Source: Lachnospiraceae bacterium
GTDB taxonomy: Bacteria > Bacillota > Clostridia > Lachnospirales > Lachnospiraceae
Length of the DNA: 64,000 nucleotides
Assembly: GCA_910575835.1 (NCBI GenBank)
Contig: CAJTGB010000003.1
Coordinates: forward strand, 124,001-188,000
Direction: 5' to 3'
Shown here piece after piece: positions 41,453-50,639 of the stretch; within the stretch, counting starts at the first letter, position 1, and the number at the start of each line of letters is the position of its first letter. The notes below the pieces were generated by a model. That model saw only the letters and a program-made list of their open reading frames with translations, was not told where the DNA came from and made no database searches. A program made the translations under genes and the position numbers.

Positions 41453-41776
41453 TTATGAATCCATCCTGAGATATATGAAATATCCCTCCTCCTTTGAATA
41501 GGACATATCCTCAATCATATCATAATATTTTTTCGGAACTTGCCACTTTTCCAACATGCGACGCTGCTCCTCATTGAATCCCTGCTTTTTCTTCCCGAAC
41601 TTACTTTCCCCGGATGCAAGGTCATCACATATCAGTGCATAGAGATATTCGTTGACCGACATCCCGATTGCGGATGCTGCTGCCCGTATTCTTTCTTTTT
41701 CCCCTATTGGTATTTTGAAATTTATCCGGTCGTAATGCTCTTTTGCGTGTCGGTTTTTATACTCCGTCCGGTTCAC
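41453..41776 (-). CDS. Ribbon-helix-helix-like DNA-binding protein of the island
   Basis: 107 residues from a GTG at 41776, preceded by AGAGGTGG; the upstream extension to 41833 lacks a ribosome site. It contains RINFKIPIGEKERIRAAASAIGMSVNEYLYALI-type sequence (~18-50 split), the strand-helix-helix pattern of CopG/Arc antitoxins and element regulators, then a charged C-terminal half. It may control island genes or be the antitoxin half of a lost pair; no toxin gene is adjacent. Confidence 0.65.
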   Translation of the reverse strand: MNRTEYKNRHAKEHYDRINFKIPIGEKERIRAAASAIGMSVNEYLYALICDDLASGESKFGKKKQGFNEEQRRMLEKWQVPKKYYDMIEDMSYSKEEGYFIYLRMDS

Positions 41777-41940
41777 TGATACCACCTCTTTTCCTGTTTT
41801 TTGCATCATAACATTGTCGTGCGCACGACACAAGGAAAAGATTTTCTTATTTGTCAGTTACGTGTTAGTTACGTGTTAGTTATCGTGAAAATTTTGTGTG
41901 ATTTTGTACTGTTTCATAGGTAATTCAGAGTATAAGAAAA

Positions 41941-42006
41941 CCCCGGAAACGCGCTGTTTCCGGGGAATGTCTCTCTTTTGCAATATTCGCTTGAATTATC
42001 TCTTGC
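41941..42006. repeat. Right 66-bp direct repeat (rpsI 3' end and terminator)
   Basis: Holds the last rpsI codons, its stop and its terminator hairpin (stem CCCCGGAAACG / TGTTTCCGGGG side, then TTTTCTTAT on the minus strand). 58 of 66 bases match 39231-39296. Outside it, 41857-41880 carries tandem GTTACGTGTTA motifs resembling recombinase arm sites, also seen at 39160-39177 and 39340-39352. Confidence 0.7.
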
Positions 42007-42388
42007 TAAACTGCGGAGCCCGACGAGCTGCTTTGAGACCGTACTTCTTACGCTCTTTCATACGTGGATCACGTGTCAGGAATCCTGCTTTCTTAAGTAC
42101 CGGCCTGTACTCTTCATCTGCCTGAAGAAGCGCTCTTGCGATACCATGACGGATCGCACCAGCCTGTCCTGTATATCCGCCGCCCTTAACATTGACGATC
42201 ACGTCAAACTTGCCTTCTGTCTCTGTTGCAACCAACGGCTGACGAACAACGACCTTCAATGTCTCAAGTCCGAGATACTCGTCAATATCTCTTTTATTTA
42301 TCGTAACTTTACCTGTTCCTGGTACTAAATATACTCTTGCGATTGATTTTTTTCTTCTTCCTGTTCCGTAGAATCTTGCATTAGCCAT
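41996..42388 (-). CDS. rpsI: 30S ribosomal protein S9
   Basis: 130-residue ribosomal protein with the S9 signature [20 protein letters not shown] (~69-88) and the C-terminal SKR tail that contacts P-site tRNA; begins [20 protein letters not shown]. Follows rplM by 25 nt in the universal rplM-rpsI operon. Its 3' end appears duplicated at 39231-39296 and served as the integration site of a small element; the coding sequence is intact. Confidence 0.98.
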   Translation of the reverse strand: MANARFYGTGRRKKSIARVYLVPGTGKVTINKRDIDEYLGLETLKVVVRQPLVATETEGKFDVIVNVKGGGYTGQAGAIRHGIARALLQADEEYRPVLKKAGFLTRDPRMKERKKYGLKAARRAPQFSKR

Positions 42389-42413
42389 TTTAATATCCTC
42401 CTTTCAGACTTTC

Positions 42414-42842
42414 CTAAAATTTCAGTTCTACTGGCTTCTGTGCCTGCTGATTATGCTCTGGGCCAGCATAAACATGAAGTTTCTTGATCATGGATCTTCC
42501 CAAAGGTCCTTTTGGAAGCATACCCTTTACTGCAAGCTCGATCACCTTCTCAGGCTTCTTATTCATCATCTCTGCCAGCGTAGTCTCTTTCATACCGCCT
42601 ACATAATCTGAATGGTGATAATAAATCTTCTGCTCCATCTTCTTGCCTGTTACTTTAATCTTCTCGGCATTCACAATAACCACATAATCGCCGGTATCAA
42701 CATGCGGTGTGAATTCCGGTTTATTCTTACCTCTTAAGATCTTAGCTACTTCTGATGTCAAACGGCCTAATGTACATCCCGCAGCATCAACTACATACCA
42801 CTTTCTCTCAATCTTATCTGGATTCGCCATATAAGTTTTCAT
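42414..42842 (-). CDS. rplM: 50S ribosomal protein L13
   Basis: 142-residue ribosomal protein L13; begins [20 protein letters not shown], with the L13 signature around [21 protein letters not shown] (~107-127). First gene of rplM-rpsI, with AGGAGG before the start, a structured leader (42889-42923) and a consensus promoter (42996-43024). Confidence 0.98.
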   Translation of the reverse strand: MKTYMANPDKIERKWYVVDAAGCTLGRLTSEVAKILRGKNKPEFTPHVDTGDYVVIVNAEKIKVTGKKMEQKIYYHHSDYVGGMKETTLAEMMNKKPEKVIELAVKGMLPKGPLGRSMIKKLHVYAGPEHNQQAQKPVELKF

Positions 42843-42888
42843 CGGTTTACCTCCTGCAATGAGTCATTCACATATTCATGATAATTAT

Positions 42889-42923
42889 ATACGGAACTCC
42901 TGAGACTGGCAGGCTCTCCGTAT
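42889..42923 (-). promoter_or_regulatory. Structured rplM leader, L13-leader candidate
   Basis: Closing stem ATACGGA / TCCGTAT around a ~21-nt internal structured region in the rplM 5' untranslated leader, about 47 nt before the ATG. The position and form are those of the Firmicute L13 ribosomal leader used for autoregulation. Confidence 0.55.
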
Positions 42924-42995
42924 ACGGTTGTATCGAAAACAACAAGGCTCCGGGGCTTTGGTTCCTTCCTGTTTCTCTTTTTGTCATACCGTTAA

Positions 42996-43024
42996 ATTAT
43001 ATTATACGCTTCCGTGTGTGTCAA
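42996..43024 (-). promoter_or_regulatory. Consensus promoter of rplM-rpsI
   Basis: Minus-strand TTGACA (43019-43024), 17-nt spacer, TATAAT (42996-43001). Upstream to 43141 is only an A/T-rich tract with TTTATATT repeats, no gene. Confidence 0.85.
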
Positions 43025-43141
43025 CCATTTTCTTCTATTTTTATGCTATTTTTTATACCGACTTTTCAGCCTGTATATATCTGTTTTATATTTATTTTTA
43101 TATTTATTTTTATATTTGTTTTTATCCTTCACAGGCGTCTT

Positions 43142-43585
43142 CTAATAAGAAAACACCATGACCTCAGACTCGCATCCATTGTGATACTGCGGGCATTCTC
43201 CGCATTTTGTCACAAAAGGCGCCTCTTCCCTCGGCACGACCTCAAACCGGAACTTCTTATAGAATTCCGGCACTTTCGCTGTGAGCCAGATCCGTTTGGC
43301 CCCAAGCCTTCCCGCCTCCTCCATCACAGCGCTGACAAGCTTCCTGCCGTATCCGTTTCCCCGAAGCCCCTCTTCTACGGCAACACAGCGGAGCACATAC
43401 TCGCCGTCACTGCAGCAGAGCCCTGATGCACCGATCCGCCTTCCGTCATCTGTATCCACCAGTTCAAAGCAGGTCACCAGCCCTTCCGGCCTCGGATCAT
43501 CCGGGCTGATCTCCAGTCCCGACCTCACGAACAGATCTACCATTGACTCATAATCCATCGTCTTTTTCAGTACAAATCTTTCCAT
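43142..43585 (-). CDS. GNAT family N-acetyltransferase
   Basis: 147-residue acetyltransferase: acetyl-CoA pyrophosphate loop VEEGLRGNGYGRKLV (~70-84) and C-terminal VPEFYKKFRFEVVPREEAP typical of GNAT proteins. The tail carries CGECPQYHNGCES (~128-140), a cysteine cluster found in a subset that may bind metal. Substrate unknown. Divergent from the GH13 gene, about 150 bp between starts. Confidence 0.85.
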   Translation of the reverse strand: MERFVLKKTMDYESMVDLFVRSGLEISPDDPRPEGLVTCFELVDTDDGRRIGASGLCCSDGEYVLRCVAVEEGLRGNGYGRKLVSAVMEEAGRLGAKRIWLTAKVPEFYKKFRFEVVPREEAPFVTKCGECPQYHNGCESEVMVFSY

Positions 43586-43731
43586 TTAAAACATCCTCCG
43601 ACAACAAATATATCGCATTGACTATAGCATATTACAGCTATTTTTGCTATAATATTTTTGCAGCGCACTAACCGCACATGCAAGCTCCTATTATAGAAAT
43701 CAGGCAAAATTGCGGAAAGAGAGGTAATATC

Positions 43732-45042
43732 ATGTGGGCTTATAACGGAGTATTTTATCAAATATACCCGATCGGATTCTGCGGAGCGCCCGTACACAAC
43801 GACGGCGAATGTGTCCCGAGAATCCGCAAACTGCTGGATTGGTCAGAATATCTTGGGAATCTTGGCGTAGATTCTATCCTTCTGAATCCAATCTTCGAAT
43901 CTGACAATCACGGCTACGATACCAGGGATTTTAAACAGATCGACTGCCGTCTCGGAACGAACGATGACTTTGCAGACGTATGCAAGAGTCTCCATGAACA
44001 CGGTGTGAAGATCGTACTGGACGGTGTATTCAACCATGTAGGCCGAGGCTTCTGGGCATTCAAGGATGTGCAGGAGAAGAAGTGGGACTCCCCCTACAAG
44101 GATTGGTTCCACATTAATTTCGACGGCAACAACGCATATAACGACGGATTCTGGTACGAAGGCTGGGAGGGACATTTTGAACTGGTCAAGTTGAATCTCC
44201 ACAATCCTGCCGTCACCGACTATCTCCTGGAATGTGTAAAATTCTGGGTAGACACATTTGACATCGACGGCCTGCGCCTGGATGTTGCCTACAGTCTGGA
44301 ACATCATTTTATGAAAAGGCTTCGTTCCTATGTACAAGAACTGAAACCTGATTTTGTACTGATCGGGGAAGTTCTGTTCGGGGATTATAACCGGATCGTC
44401 AATGATGAGATGCTGCATAGCTGTACCAATTATGAATGCTACAAGGGAATCTACTCCAGCTTCAATTCCATGAACCTGTTCGAGATCGCCCATTCTCTGC
44501 ATCGCCAGTTCGGCGCGGACCAGTGGTGCATTTACCGGGGCAAGCATCTGATGACCTTCGTCGATAACCATGACGTTACCAGGCTTGCAAGTATCCTGAC
44601 CAATAAGAAGCACATCCCGCTGGCATATGGTCTCTTGCTTGGTATGCCCGGTATCCCGTGCTTATACTACGGAAGCGAGTGGGGTGAGACCGGCGAGAAG
44701 GCGCCGGATAACGATTACGCCTTAAGGCCGTGCTTTGAGGAGCCGAAGCCGAACGATCTAACCGACTATATCAGGCTGTTGATCACCGTCCGTCAGAAGA
44801 GCGACGCGATCTGCAACGGTTCATACAGGAATGTGGTGATCCAGAACCATCAGTTGGTATTTGAACGCCGCTCCAACGACGAATGCGTCATGATCGCGAT
44901 CAACGCGTCAGATTCTCCTTACACAGCGCGCCATCAGGATCTTAACGGCAATGCGTTGGATCTGCTGACCGAAGAGAAAGTAACCATGAACGGAAGTCTG
45001 GAACTGCCTGCCTACAGCGTACAATACTTAAAAGTAATGTAA
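43732..45042 (+). CDS. GH13 alpha-amylase family glycosidase
   Basis: 436-residue cytoplasmic enzyme from ATG 43732 (AGAGG upstream; longer frame from 43678 rejected). Conserved GH13 regions: DGVFNHVG (~101), GLRLDVAYSLE with nucleophile Asp (~183), LIGEVLFG with acid/base Glu (~213), FVDNHDVTR (~282). No signal peptide, so it works on imported maltodextrins or other alpha-glucans, like neopullulanase/maltogenic or oligo-alpha-glucosidases. Monocistronic with a strong terminator after it. Confidence 0.9.
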   Translation: MWAYNGVFYQIYPIGFCGAPVHNDGECVPRIRKLLDWSEYLGNLGVDSILLNPIFESDNHGYDTRDFKQIDCRLGTNDDFADVCKSLHEHGVKIVLDGVFNHVGRGFWAFKDVQEKKWDSPYKDWFHINFDGNNAYNDGFWYEGWEGHFELVKLNLHNPAVTDYLLECVKFWVDTFDIDGLRLDVAYSLEHHFMKRLRSYVQELKPDFVLIGEVLFGDYNRIVNDEMLHSCTNYECYKGIYSSFNSMNLFEIAHSLHRQFGADQWCIYRGKHLMTFVDNHDVTRLASILTNKKHIPLAYGLLLGMPGIPCLYYGSEWGETGEKAPDNDYALRPCFEEPKPNDLTDYIRLLITVRQKSDAICNGSYRNVVIQNHQLVFERRSNDECVMIAINASDSPYTARHQDLNGNALDLLTEEKVTMNGSLELPAYSVQYLKVM

Positions 45043-45054
45043 CGGTTATCAATA

Positions 45055-45100
45055 GGGCCGCCGATTTAACGATGATATCGTCACTCGGCAGCCCCTTTTT
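45055..45100. terminator. Terminator between GH13 and tyrS genes
   Basis: Stem GGGC-GCCGA (45055-45064) with TCGGC-GCCC (45085-45094), inner ACGAT/ATCGT stem, followed by TTTTT on the plus strand. Ends the GH13 transcript and lies right after the tyrS stop on the other strand. Confidence 0.75.
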
Positions 45101-45101
45101 A

Positions 45102-46325
45102 TTATTTCATGACTATTTTCTTAAAATTCTTCTTTCCCTTCTTCAGCACGATTCCTTCGCCAGACAGCTCTTCTCCCGCGAATGACGCATAGATATCCGC
45201 AACCTTCTCCCCGTCGACCGTTACGCCTCCCTGAGTAACCGCACGGCGCGCTTCTGATTTGCTCGGCACCAGGCCTGACTTCACAAGCATAGTCAGAATG
45301 TCGATCCTGCCGTCTGCAAGATCTGCTTCTCCAAGCTCTACGCACGGCATATCTGCCGCCGCCCCCTGGCTGAACAGTGTCTTCGCCGCATCCATGGCCT
45401 TTTTCGCCTCTTCCTCGCCGTGAACCATCTTGGTCAGCTCAAATGCCAGGATCTCTTTTGCGGTATTTAACTGCGCCCCTTCCCAGGAGTCCATCTTATC
45501 GATCTCTTCTAACGGAAGGAAAGTAAGCATGCGGATGCATTTTAACACATCTGCGTCTGCAACATTTCTCCAGTATTGGTAGAACTCGAACGGCGTAGTC
45601 TTCTTTGGATCAAGCCATACCGCGCCCTTCTGGGTCTTCCCCATCTTCTTCCCTTCGGAATTCAACAGCAGCGTGATCGTCATTGCGCTTGCGTTCTTGC
45701 CAAGCTTACGGCGGATCAGCTCTGTTCCCCCTAACATATTGCTCCACTGATCGTCGCCGCCAAACTGCAGGTTACAGCCGTATTTCTGGAACAATGCATA
45801 GAAGTCGTAGCTCTGCATGATCATGTAATTGAATTCAAGGAAGCTAAGTCCCTTCTCCATTCTCTGCTTGTAGCACTCTGCCGTCAGCATCCTGTTCACG
45901 CTGAAATGCGCGCCTACCTCCCGCAGCACCTCGATGTAATTCAGATCCTTAAGCCAGTCCGCATTGTTGACCATCAGCGCTTTTCCTTCTGAAAAATCAA
46001 TAAAACGGCTCATCTGCTTCTTGAAGCAGTCGCAGTTATGCTGTATCGTCTCCTCCGTCATCATCTGGCGCATATCCGTCCTGCCGGAAGGATCCCCGAT
46101 CATCGCCGTCCCGCCTCCGATCAGGGCGATCGGTTTATTCCCCGCCTCCTGAAGACGCTTCATCAGGCACAATGCCATAAAGTGCCCCACATGAAGGCTG
46201 TCTGCCGTCGGATCAAATCCGATGTAGAAGGTTGCCTTGCCGCTGTTGATCAGCTCTCTGATCTCCTCCTCGTCTGTCACCTGCGCGATCAGACCTCTTG
46301 CCTGTAATTCTTCATAAATTCCCAT
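45102..46325 (-). CDS. tyrS: Tyrosyl-tRNA synthetase
   Basis: 407-residue class I synthetase: [16 protein letters not shown] (~34-49) with the HIGH-type HVGH, tyrosine-pocket [25 protein letters not shown] region (~168-192), KMSKS-type KMGKTQKG (~230), and C-terminal S4 domain [22 protein letters not shown] (~340-361). Length standard for bacterial TyrRS. Preceded by a T-box leader. A GTG-free ATG start. Confidence 0.98.
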   Translation of the reverse strand: MGIYEELQARGLIAQVTDEEEIRELINSGKATFYIGFDPTADSLHVGHFMALCLMKRLQEAGNKPIALIGGGTAMIGDPSGRTDMRQMMTEETIQHNCDCFKKQMSRFIDFSEGKALMVNNADWLKDLNYIEVLREVGAHFSVNRMLTAECYKQRMEKGLSFLEFNYMIMQSYDFYALFQKYGCNLQFGGDDQWSNMLGGTELIRRKLGKNASAMTITLLLNSEGKKMGKTQKGAVWLDPKKTTPFEFYQYWRNVADADVLKCIRMLTFLPLEEIDKMDSWEGAQLNTAKEILAFELTKMVHGEEEAKKAMDAAKTLFSQGAAADMPCVELGEADLADGRIDILTMLVKSGLVPSKSEARRAVTQGGVTVDGEKVADIYASFAGEELSGEGIVLKKGKKNFKKIVMK

Positions 46326-46447
46326 AATCCATGTATCTCCTCTCTTTTACTTTCACGTAACAACGAGCCGAATTGGAGTCAAAGACCTCGCGGCAGTCGC
46401 CAAATGCGCATGCAAGCATGCCCGCTTGGCTCGTTGCTCGCGGGAAT

Positions 46448-46760
46448 AAAAAAAACGCCCTTATCATAAGATAAGGACGGATCATTCCCGTGGTACCACC
46501 TTGATTCACCGGTCACTCGCATCACCGGTCTTAGTAAGCCGCAGATCACGGCCCTGCATGTTAACGTATGCCCTACGTCACAGCCTACTCGCTTGCTTCC
46601 GTCTTCTAATCCCCGGCGCACGCTTTCGGTGTGCAGCTCCAAGATGTATTCATGATCCATTCCTTCATGCGCCTCTCATCAGCCGGCGGCTTTCTGTATG
46701 GGTGTATAGATCACTACTTTTTCTTTTCAAAGCCTTTTCACATATGCGATATATGTTTGA
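46448..46760 (-). promoter_or_regulatory. T-box leader of tyrS
   Basis: Minus-strand leader with the conserved T-box core AAGGTGGTACCACGGGAAT (46483-46501) that binds the tRNA acceptor end, followed by terminator stem CGTCCTTATC / GATAAGGGCG and eight U (46448-46479). Stem I structure precedes it. Uncharged tRNA-Tyr would favour the antiterminator and tyrS expression. Between terminator and tyrS a second long stem (CAACGAGCC with GGCTCGTTG, 46360-46440) is unusual. Confidence 0.92.
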
Positions 46761-46765
46761 ATAGA

Positions 46766-46794
46766 ATCCTACCGCATTTATCAAACTTTGTCAA
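46766..46794 (-). promoter_or_regulatory. Promoter of the T-box/tyrS transcript
   Basis: Minus-strand TTGACA (46789-46794), 17-nt spacer, TAGGAT (46766-46771). Confidence 0.7.
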
Positions 46795-46846
46795 GACAGA
46801 TTTTTGTTAAAATATTTTATGAAATATCTCAGGCAGTCAGATCATC

Positions 46847-47851
46847 CTATGTCTTATAAAAGCGTATCCGAAACTGCCCGCCGCCTTTTGCCGCATTCTG
46901 TGCCTGGATCACCGCATTCTCCCGCGCAAGTATCATCTGAGCCAGCGCAAGCCCGATTCCGAAGCTGTCTGTTCCGGCATTCTCTCCCCGATAGAACCGC
47001 TCGAACAGATGGGGCAGGTCTTCCTTGGGGATCCCCGGTCCCGAGTCCGTGATCACTATCTCCGTATAGAGAGGATTCTCATCACAGCCAATAGACAGGC
47101 TTCCTCCGTCCGGCGTGTACTCTAACCCGTTCTTGATCACATTCTGGACTGCCTCCAGCGTCCATGCATAATCTCCAGTGAATCTCTTGCCTTCTGCTCC
47201 GGTGACATTCAATCTCTTGTCATGCACCTCCATGGCGATCTCGAAGGGCAGGATCGCCTCTCTTAAGAACCTGTCCATACAGATAGTCTCCTTTTGCAGC
47301 ACGATGCTCCCGGCTTCCAGCTTGGACATCTTAAGAAGCGCCGTTACCAGCCATTCGATCTTCGAAAGCATCCTCCCTGACTCCCGCAGCAGATACCGCC
47401 TTGTATCTGAGTCGATCTCCCGGCTCTTCATACGCTCCAGCAAAATGTTAAGAGACGTAAGCGGCGTCCGTATCTGATGGGAAATGTCTGCAAGCGCGTC
47501 TGCCAGAGAAGATTTGTCCTTCTGTAGCAGCGCCGCCTGTTCCCGCAGCCGTATCGTCAGCTTATTGATCTCATCCCGGAGGATCTCCAGATCTCCTTCC
47601 CGAAAATGCTTGAATTCCGGCACCTCGCTCCCATGCAGGAGTTCGTCGATCTGTCCCGCAAGCGTCCGTATTTCCCGATACCGCCTGCTCGCCCAGATAA
47701 AATAGAAGACACACCAGAATATACTGCACAATAACGCCGCAAGCGCAGCCTCCCGCCCCCATACCAGCCTCGCAGCCAATACGGCCAGCGCCGTTCCCGC
47801 AGCAGATATGACGGTCTGCATCGTAAAATCCCTATTGCGAAATCTCCACAT
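46847..47851 (-). CDS. Sensor histidine kinase (second system)
   Basis: 334-residue kinase: two N-terminal hydrophobic helices (~12-52) with a minimal outside loop, HisKA with phosphoacceptor in ADISHQIRTPLTS (~126), ATPase domain NVIKNGLEY, DSGPGI, FERFYRG and SFGIGLALAQ. Close relative of the kinase at 36028-37023, including the ADIxHQ-RTPLTS and LLTALLKxSxLxAG blocks. Directly downstream of its response regulator (26 nt) and of a GntR/ABC operon, so it likely senses membrane-active agents handled by that transporter. Confidence 0.92.
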   Translation of the reverse strand: MWRFRNRDFTMQTVISAAGTALAVLAARLVWGREAALAALLCSIFWCVFYFIWASRRYREIRTLAGQIDELLHGSEVPEFKHFREGDLEILRDEINKLTIRLREQAALLQKDKSSLADALADISHQIRTPLTSLNILLERMKSREIDSDTRRYLLRESGRMLSKIEWLVTALLKMSKLEAGSIVLQKETICMDRFLREAILPFEIAMEVHDKRLNVTGAEGKRFTGDYAWTLEAVQNVIKNGLEYTPDGGSLSIGCDENPLYTEIVITDSGPGIPKEDLPHLFERFYRGENAGTDSFGIGLALAQMILARENAVIQAQNAAKGGGQFRIRFYKT

Positions 47852-47877
47852 AATCCCATAGCTTCCTTTCCATCCGG

Positions 47878-48555
47878 TTACGCTTCCAGCCGGTATCCAA
47901 GCCCCCGGACAGTCTTGATGATCTCTGGATTCTGCGGATCACGCTCGATCTTATCCCGAAGCCTTTTGATGTAGACGGTCAGCGTATTGTCGTTGACATA
48001 CTCGCCCGCAACGTCCCATATCTCTTCTAACAGATGCCCCCGTGACAGAACCTTGCCGCGGTGGTTCAAGAAGACAAGGAACAGGCGGTACTCCAGGGCT
48101 GAGAGGAATAATTCCTCTCCCCCGCGCATCACAGCGCCCTTCTCCGTATCTACCTTAAGATCGCCGACATACACCGCGCCCCCGCTTCTTCCTGCCCTTC
48201 TTAACACGGAACGCATCCGGGATACCAGCTCTCTGGGCCTGAACGGCTTGCTGATATAGTCGTCCGCCCCCATATCAAGTCCTGTGACTACAGAGAATTC
48301 GTCTCCCAGTGCAGTCAGAAATATTACCGGGATATCATACTTCATCTTGATCGCCGTGCATGCGCTGTATCCGTTCCCCTCCGCCAGCGTCACATCCAGA
48401 AGAATCAGATCCGGCCGTCCTGACTCCAGAATCTCCATTGCCTTTGTCTGTCCGTCCGCGGCCGTGACCTCGAATCCCTCTTCCTTCAAGAATGCCGACA
48501 GGTTCTCAACGATCGCCTGGTCATCCTCTATCAATAATATCTTAGATTCCACCAT
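47878..48555 (-). CDS. OmpR family response regulator (second system)
   Basis: 225-residue regulator: EDD (~10-12), phospho-Asp in DLILLDVTLAEG (~54), conserved Thr/Lys with YISKPFRPREL, winged helix with SALEYRLFLVFLNHRGKVL and C-terminal TVRGLGYRLEA. Near-identical architecture to 37007-37690. GGAGAAG precedes the ATG. The gene lies 71 nt after the ABC permease gene of 48627-49370. Confidence 0.93.
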   Translation of the reverse strand: MVESKILLIEDDQAIVENLSAFLKEEGFEVTAADGQTKAMEILESGRPDLILLDVTLAEGNGYSACTAIKMKYDIPVIFLTALGDEFSVVTGLDMGADDYISKPFRPRELVSRMRSVLRRAGRSGGAVYVGDLKVDTEKGAVMRGGEELFLSALEYRLFLVFLNHRGKVLSRGHLLEEIWDVAGEYVNDNTLTVYIKRLRDKIERDPQNPEIIKTVRGLGYRLEA

Positions 48556-48626
48556 TGTTCTTCTCCATGACTACTCTATATGCTTCTGACATTCATTATA
48601 CGGACCGCCCATGAAGATATCAAGTC

Positions 48627-49370
48627 TTAACTGATCTCCGTCCTCCTTAAAAGCCTGTAACAAATGAACAGGATAGCCAGGATGATCACTGTCATCGTCA
48701 GAACTCCCAGGAATGGATTATTGCTTCTGAATCCCATAATATTCATGAATCCATTCACCAATTTGAATACTTCTTTATGAAAATATGCCCCGATCACAGG
48801 CAGCACGCCAAACATGAAGATCGGAAGCCCCACACAATAAAAAGTACGGAACTTCTTCGCCATCCGGCAGTATACTCCTGCGGTCACAAGCCCGGAAGCA
48901 AATAGCAGAAAATTAACGAACGCCGACAGCACAAAGCTTACGGCCGCGCCTGACACGCTTCCTGCCCTGTCATAAAACCCTGGGTAACACATTTTCCAGA
49001 TATCGATAGCTCTAAAATTGCTGTTTCCTGAAAAACCTGCCCCTATCCGGACACCAAGGAAGAGGGTAAGCAAATCGATCAATGCGCATGCACAGCCTGC
49101 AATTACCAGCACACACAGAACACTCTGGAAATAACACCTTCTTGATATACCGTTCTGAACCGCCATCAATAAATGCTCCTTATATACAGCGATCCCAAAT
49201 ACAAGACAAAAAACAGCGCCCGGCAGACCATTTCCATTAATACCCATATCTATATCGCCGAATGTAATGCTGATCACAAGCGGAATACAATAGAGCAGCA
49301 GCATCACCAATGCGTAGGCCACACAAGAATAAGTCAAATCTTTTAACTGAAACCTTAATATCTTCTTCAT
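48627..49370 (-). CDS. Membrane protein, putative ABC permease of the GntR operon
   Basis: 247-residue membrane protein with about six hydrophobic segments (~15-38, 50-65, 82-103, 135-160, 178-200, 222-240). Start ATG 49370 lies 6 nt after AAGGAG. It lacks a recognisable signature, but position after an ABC ATPase (16-nt gap) and GntR fits the permease of a YtrA-type operon. Probably part of an exporter or a sensing module for cell-wall-active compounds. Confidence 0.75.
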   Translation of the reverse strand: MKKILRFQLKDLTYSCVAYALVMLLLYCIPLVISITFGDIDMGINGNGLPGAVFCLVFGIAVYKEHLLMAVQNGISRRCYFQSVLCVLVIAGCACALIDLLTLFLGVRIGAGFSGNSNFRAIDIWKMCYPGFYDRAGSVSGAAVSFVLSAFVNFLLFASGLVTAGVYCRMAKKFRTFYCVGLPIFMFGVLPVIGAYFHKEVFKLVNGFMNIMGFRSNNPFLGVLTMTVIILAILFICYRLLRRTEIS

Positions 49371-49386
49371 ATATATCACTCCTTTT

Positions 49387-50247
49387 CTATCTGCTGTGAA
49401 GATTGTCTGTCAGCTTAATAAACAACTTCTGCAGATCCATCTTAGATACCGAAAGCCCTGACGGAAGCGGATATTCCGGTTCTCCTATGACATAAGCGCT
49501 CTTCAATCCTCCGAGTATATCCGTACCGATCACTTCCCTTGCCTTAATATAGGCATCCACCGTCCCGGCCGGTCCGCTGATACAGTAACCGCTGTTAAGA
49601 AGGCTCTCCGTCGGTTCATTCCGAATGATCTGCCCCTTGTCGATCACGATAACCTGTTCTATAATGTTGGCCGCTTCTTCGATCAGATGTGTCGATACAA
49701 CGGCTGTAAACGGACCTCTGGCATATTTCTCAATCAAAAGCTTATAAAACAGCTCACGGTGACAGGCGTCAAGCCCGAGAACCGGCTCGTCTAAGAATAC
49801 AAACGGAACATTCACCGACAGAGCCGTAATATTTCTGAAAATGGATTGATACCCTGTCGACAAACTCTTGATCTTCTTCTTCACCGGAAGCTCAAAAAGC
49901 CTGCTAAGCTCCCCGGCATAATCCGCATCAAAATCCGGGTAGAATTCTCGGGTCCACCGGAACGCGTCCTTCACCTTCATACCTTCCGGGTACAGATTCG
50001 TCTCATTCGCAAGGAAGCACTTCGATAACAGCGCAGTATTCTCCGTCAAGGTCTCATCCCCCATCAGAACCGTACCGCTGCCCGGGAACAGGCGGTTATT
50101 AATAATATTCAAGAGCGTGGACTTCCCGGCTCCGTTCCTTCCCAACAGCCCATAGATGGTATTCTCTTCAATCAGAAGATTCACATGGGACAAGGCCTTC
50201 GTATCCTTGAATTCTTTGGATACATCTCTTACTTCAATTCTGCTCAT
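49387..50247 (-). CDS. ABC transporter ATP-binding protein of the GntR operon
   Basis: 286-residue ATPase: Walker A GRNGAGKST (~37-45), a degenerate signature region SLSTGYQSIF (~130-139), Walker B FVFLDEPVLGLD (~151-162), H-loop AVVSTHLIEEA (~189). The LSTGYQ replaces LSGGQ as in YtrB-type proteins. Overlaps the GntR gene by 4 nt. A C-terminal ~60-residue extension follows the ATPase fold. Confidence 0.9.
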   Translation of the reverse strand: MSRIEVRDVSKEFKDTKALSHVNLLIEENTIYGLLGRNGAGKSTLLNIINNRLFPGSGTVLMGDETLTENTALLSKCFLANETNLYPEGMKVKDAFRWTREFYPDFDADYAGELSRLFELPVKKKIKSLSTGYQSIFRNITALSVNVPFVFLDEPVLGLDACHRELFYKLLIEKYARGPFTAVVSTHLIEEAANIIEQVIVIDKGQIIRNEPTESLLNSGYCISGPAGTVDAYIKAREVIGTDILGGLKSAYVIGEPEYPLPSGLSVSKMDLQKLFIKLTDNLHSR

Positions 50248-50612
50248 TGTACAAATCCCCTTTCTATCATAGCAATGATCTCATCGCTGGTAATTCCCAG
50301 TCTCTTCGCTTCCTCCACCAGCCTGCTCACATAATTGTCATAGAACTGATTCTGTCTCTTCTTCTGAAGCTTGCTTACGGCTCCCTTCGCTACAAACATG
50401 CCGACCCCCCTCTTCTTAAATACGATCTCTTCATCCACCAGCAGATTAATGCCCTTAAGCGCCGTGGCAGGATTGATCTTATAATTAACAGAAAATTCTG
50501 TAATCGAAGGAATCTGGCTTTCTTCGGGAAAAGCGCCTGTTAATATCCCGTCTTCAATGCCCTCGGCGATCTGGATAAAAATAGGCTTTTCCTGATCAAG
50601 GTCAAGTTTCAT
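50244..50612 (-). CDS. GntR family regulator, YtrA subfamily
   Basis: 122-residue short GntR protein: winged helix (KPIFIQIAEGIEDGILTGAF, then SITEFSVNYKINPATALKGINLLVDEEIV ~36-64) with only a two-helix C-terminal dimer tail, as in YtrA. YtrA proteins repress their own ABC operon and respond to cell-wall antibiotics. A 26-bp palindrome at 50711-50736 just after the promoter is the likely operator. First gene of the operon running to 48627 and perhaps through the two-component genes. Confidence 0.92.
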   Translation of the reverse strand: MKLDLDQEKPIFIQIAEGIEDGILTGAFPEESQIPSITEFSVNYKINPATALKGINLLVDEEIVFKKRGVGMFVAKGAVSKLQKKRQNQFYDNYVSRLVEEAKRLGITSDEIIAMIERGFVQ

Positions 50613-50639
50613 ATCGTTCCTCCTTCTTCCAGTGCATCG

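Noticed and set aside
43020-43141. TTTATATT-rich tract as replication origin or att site
   Set aside because: Simple A/T-rich sequence upstream of the rplM promoter, without DnaA boxes or repeats of defined length.
43843-44613. 256-residue open frame on the minus strand opposite the GH13 gene
   Set aside because: No RBS or recognisable domain; the plus strand encodes an intact GH13 enzyme with all catalytic motifs.
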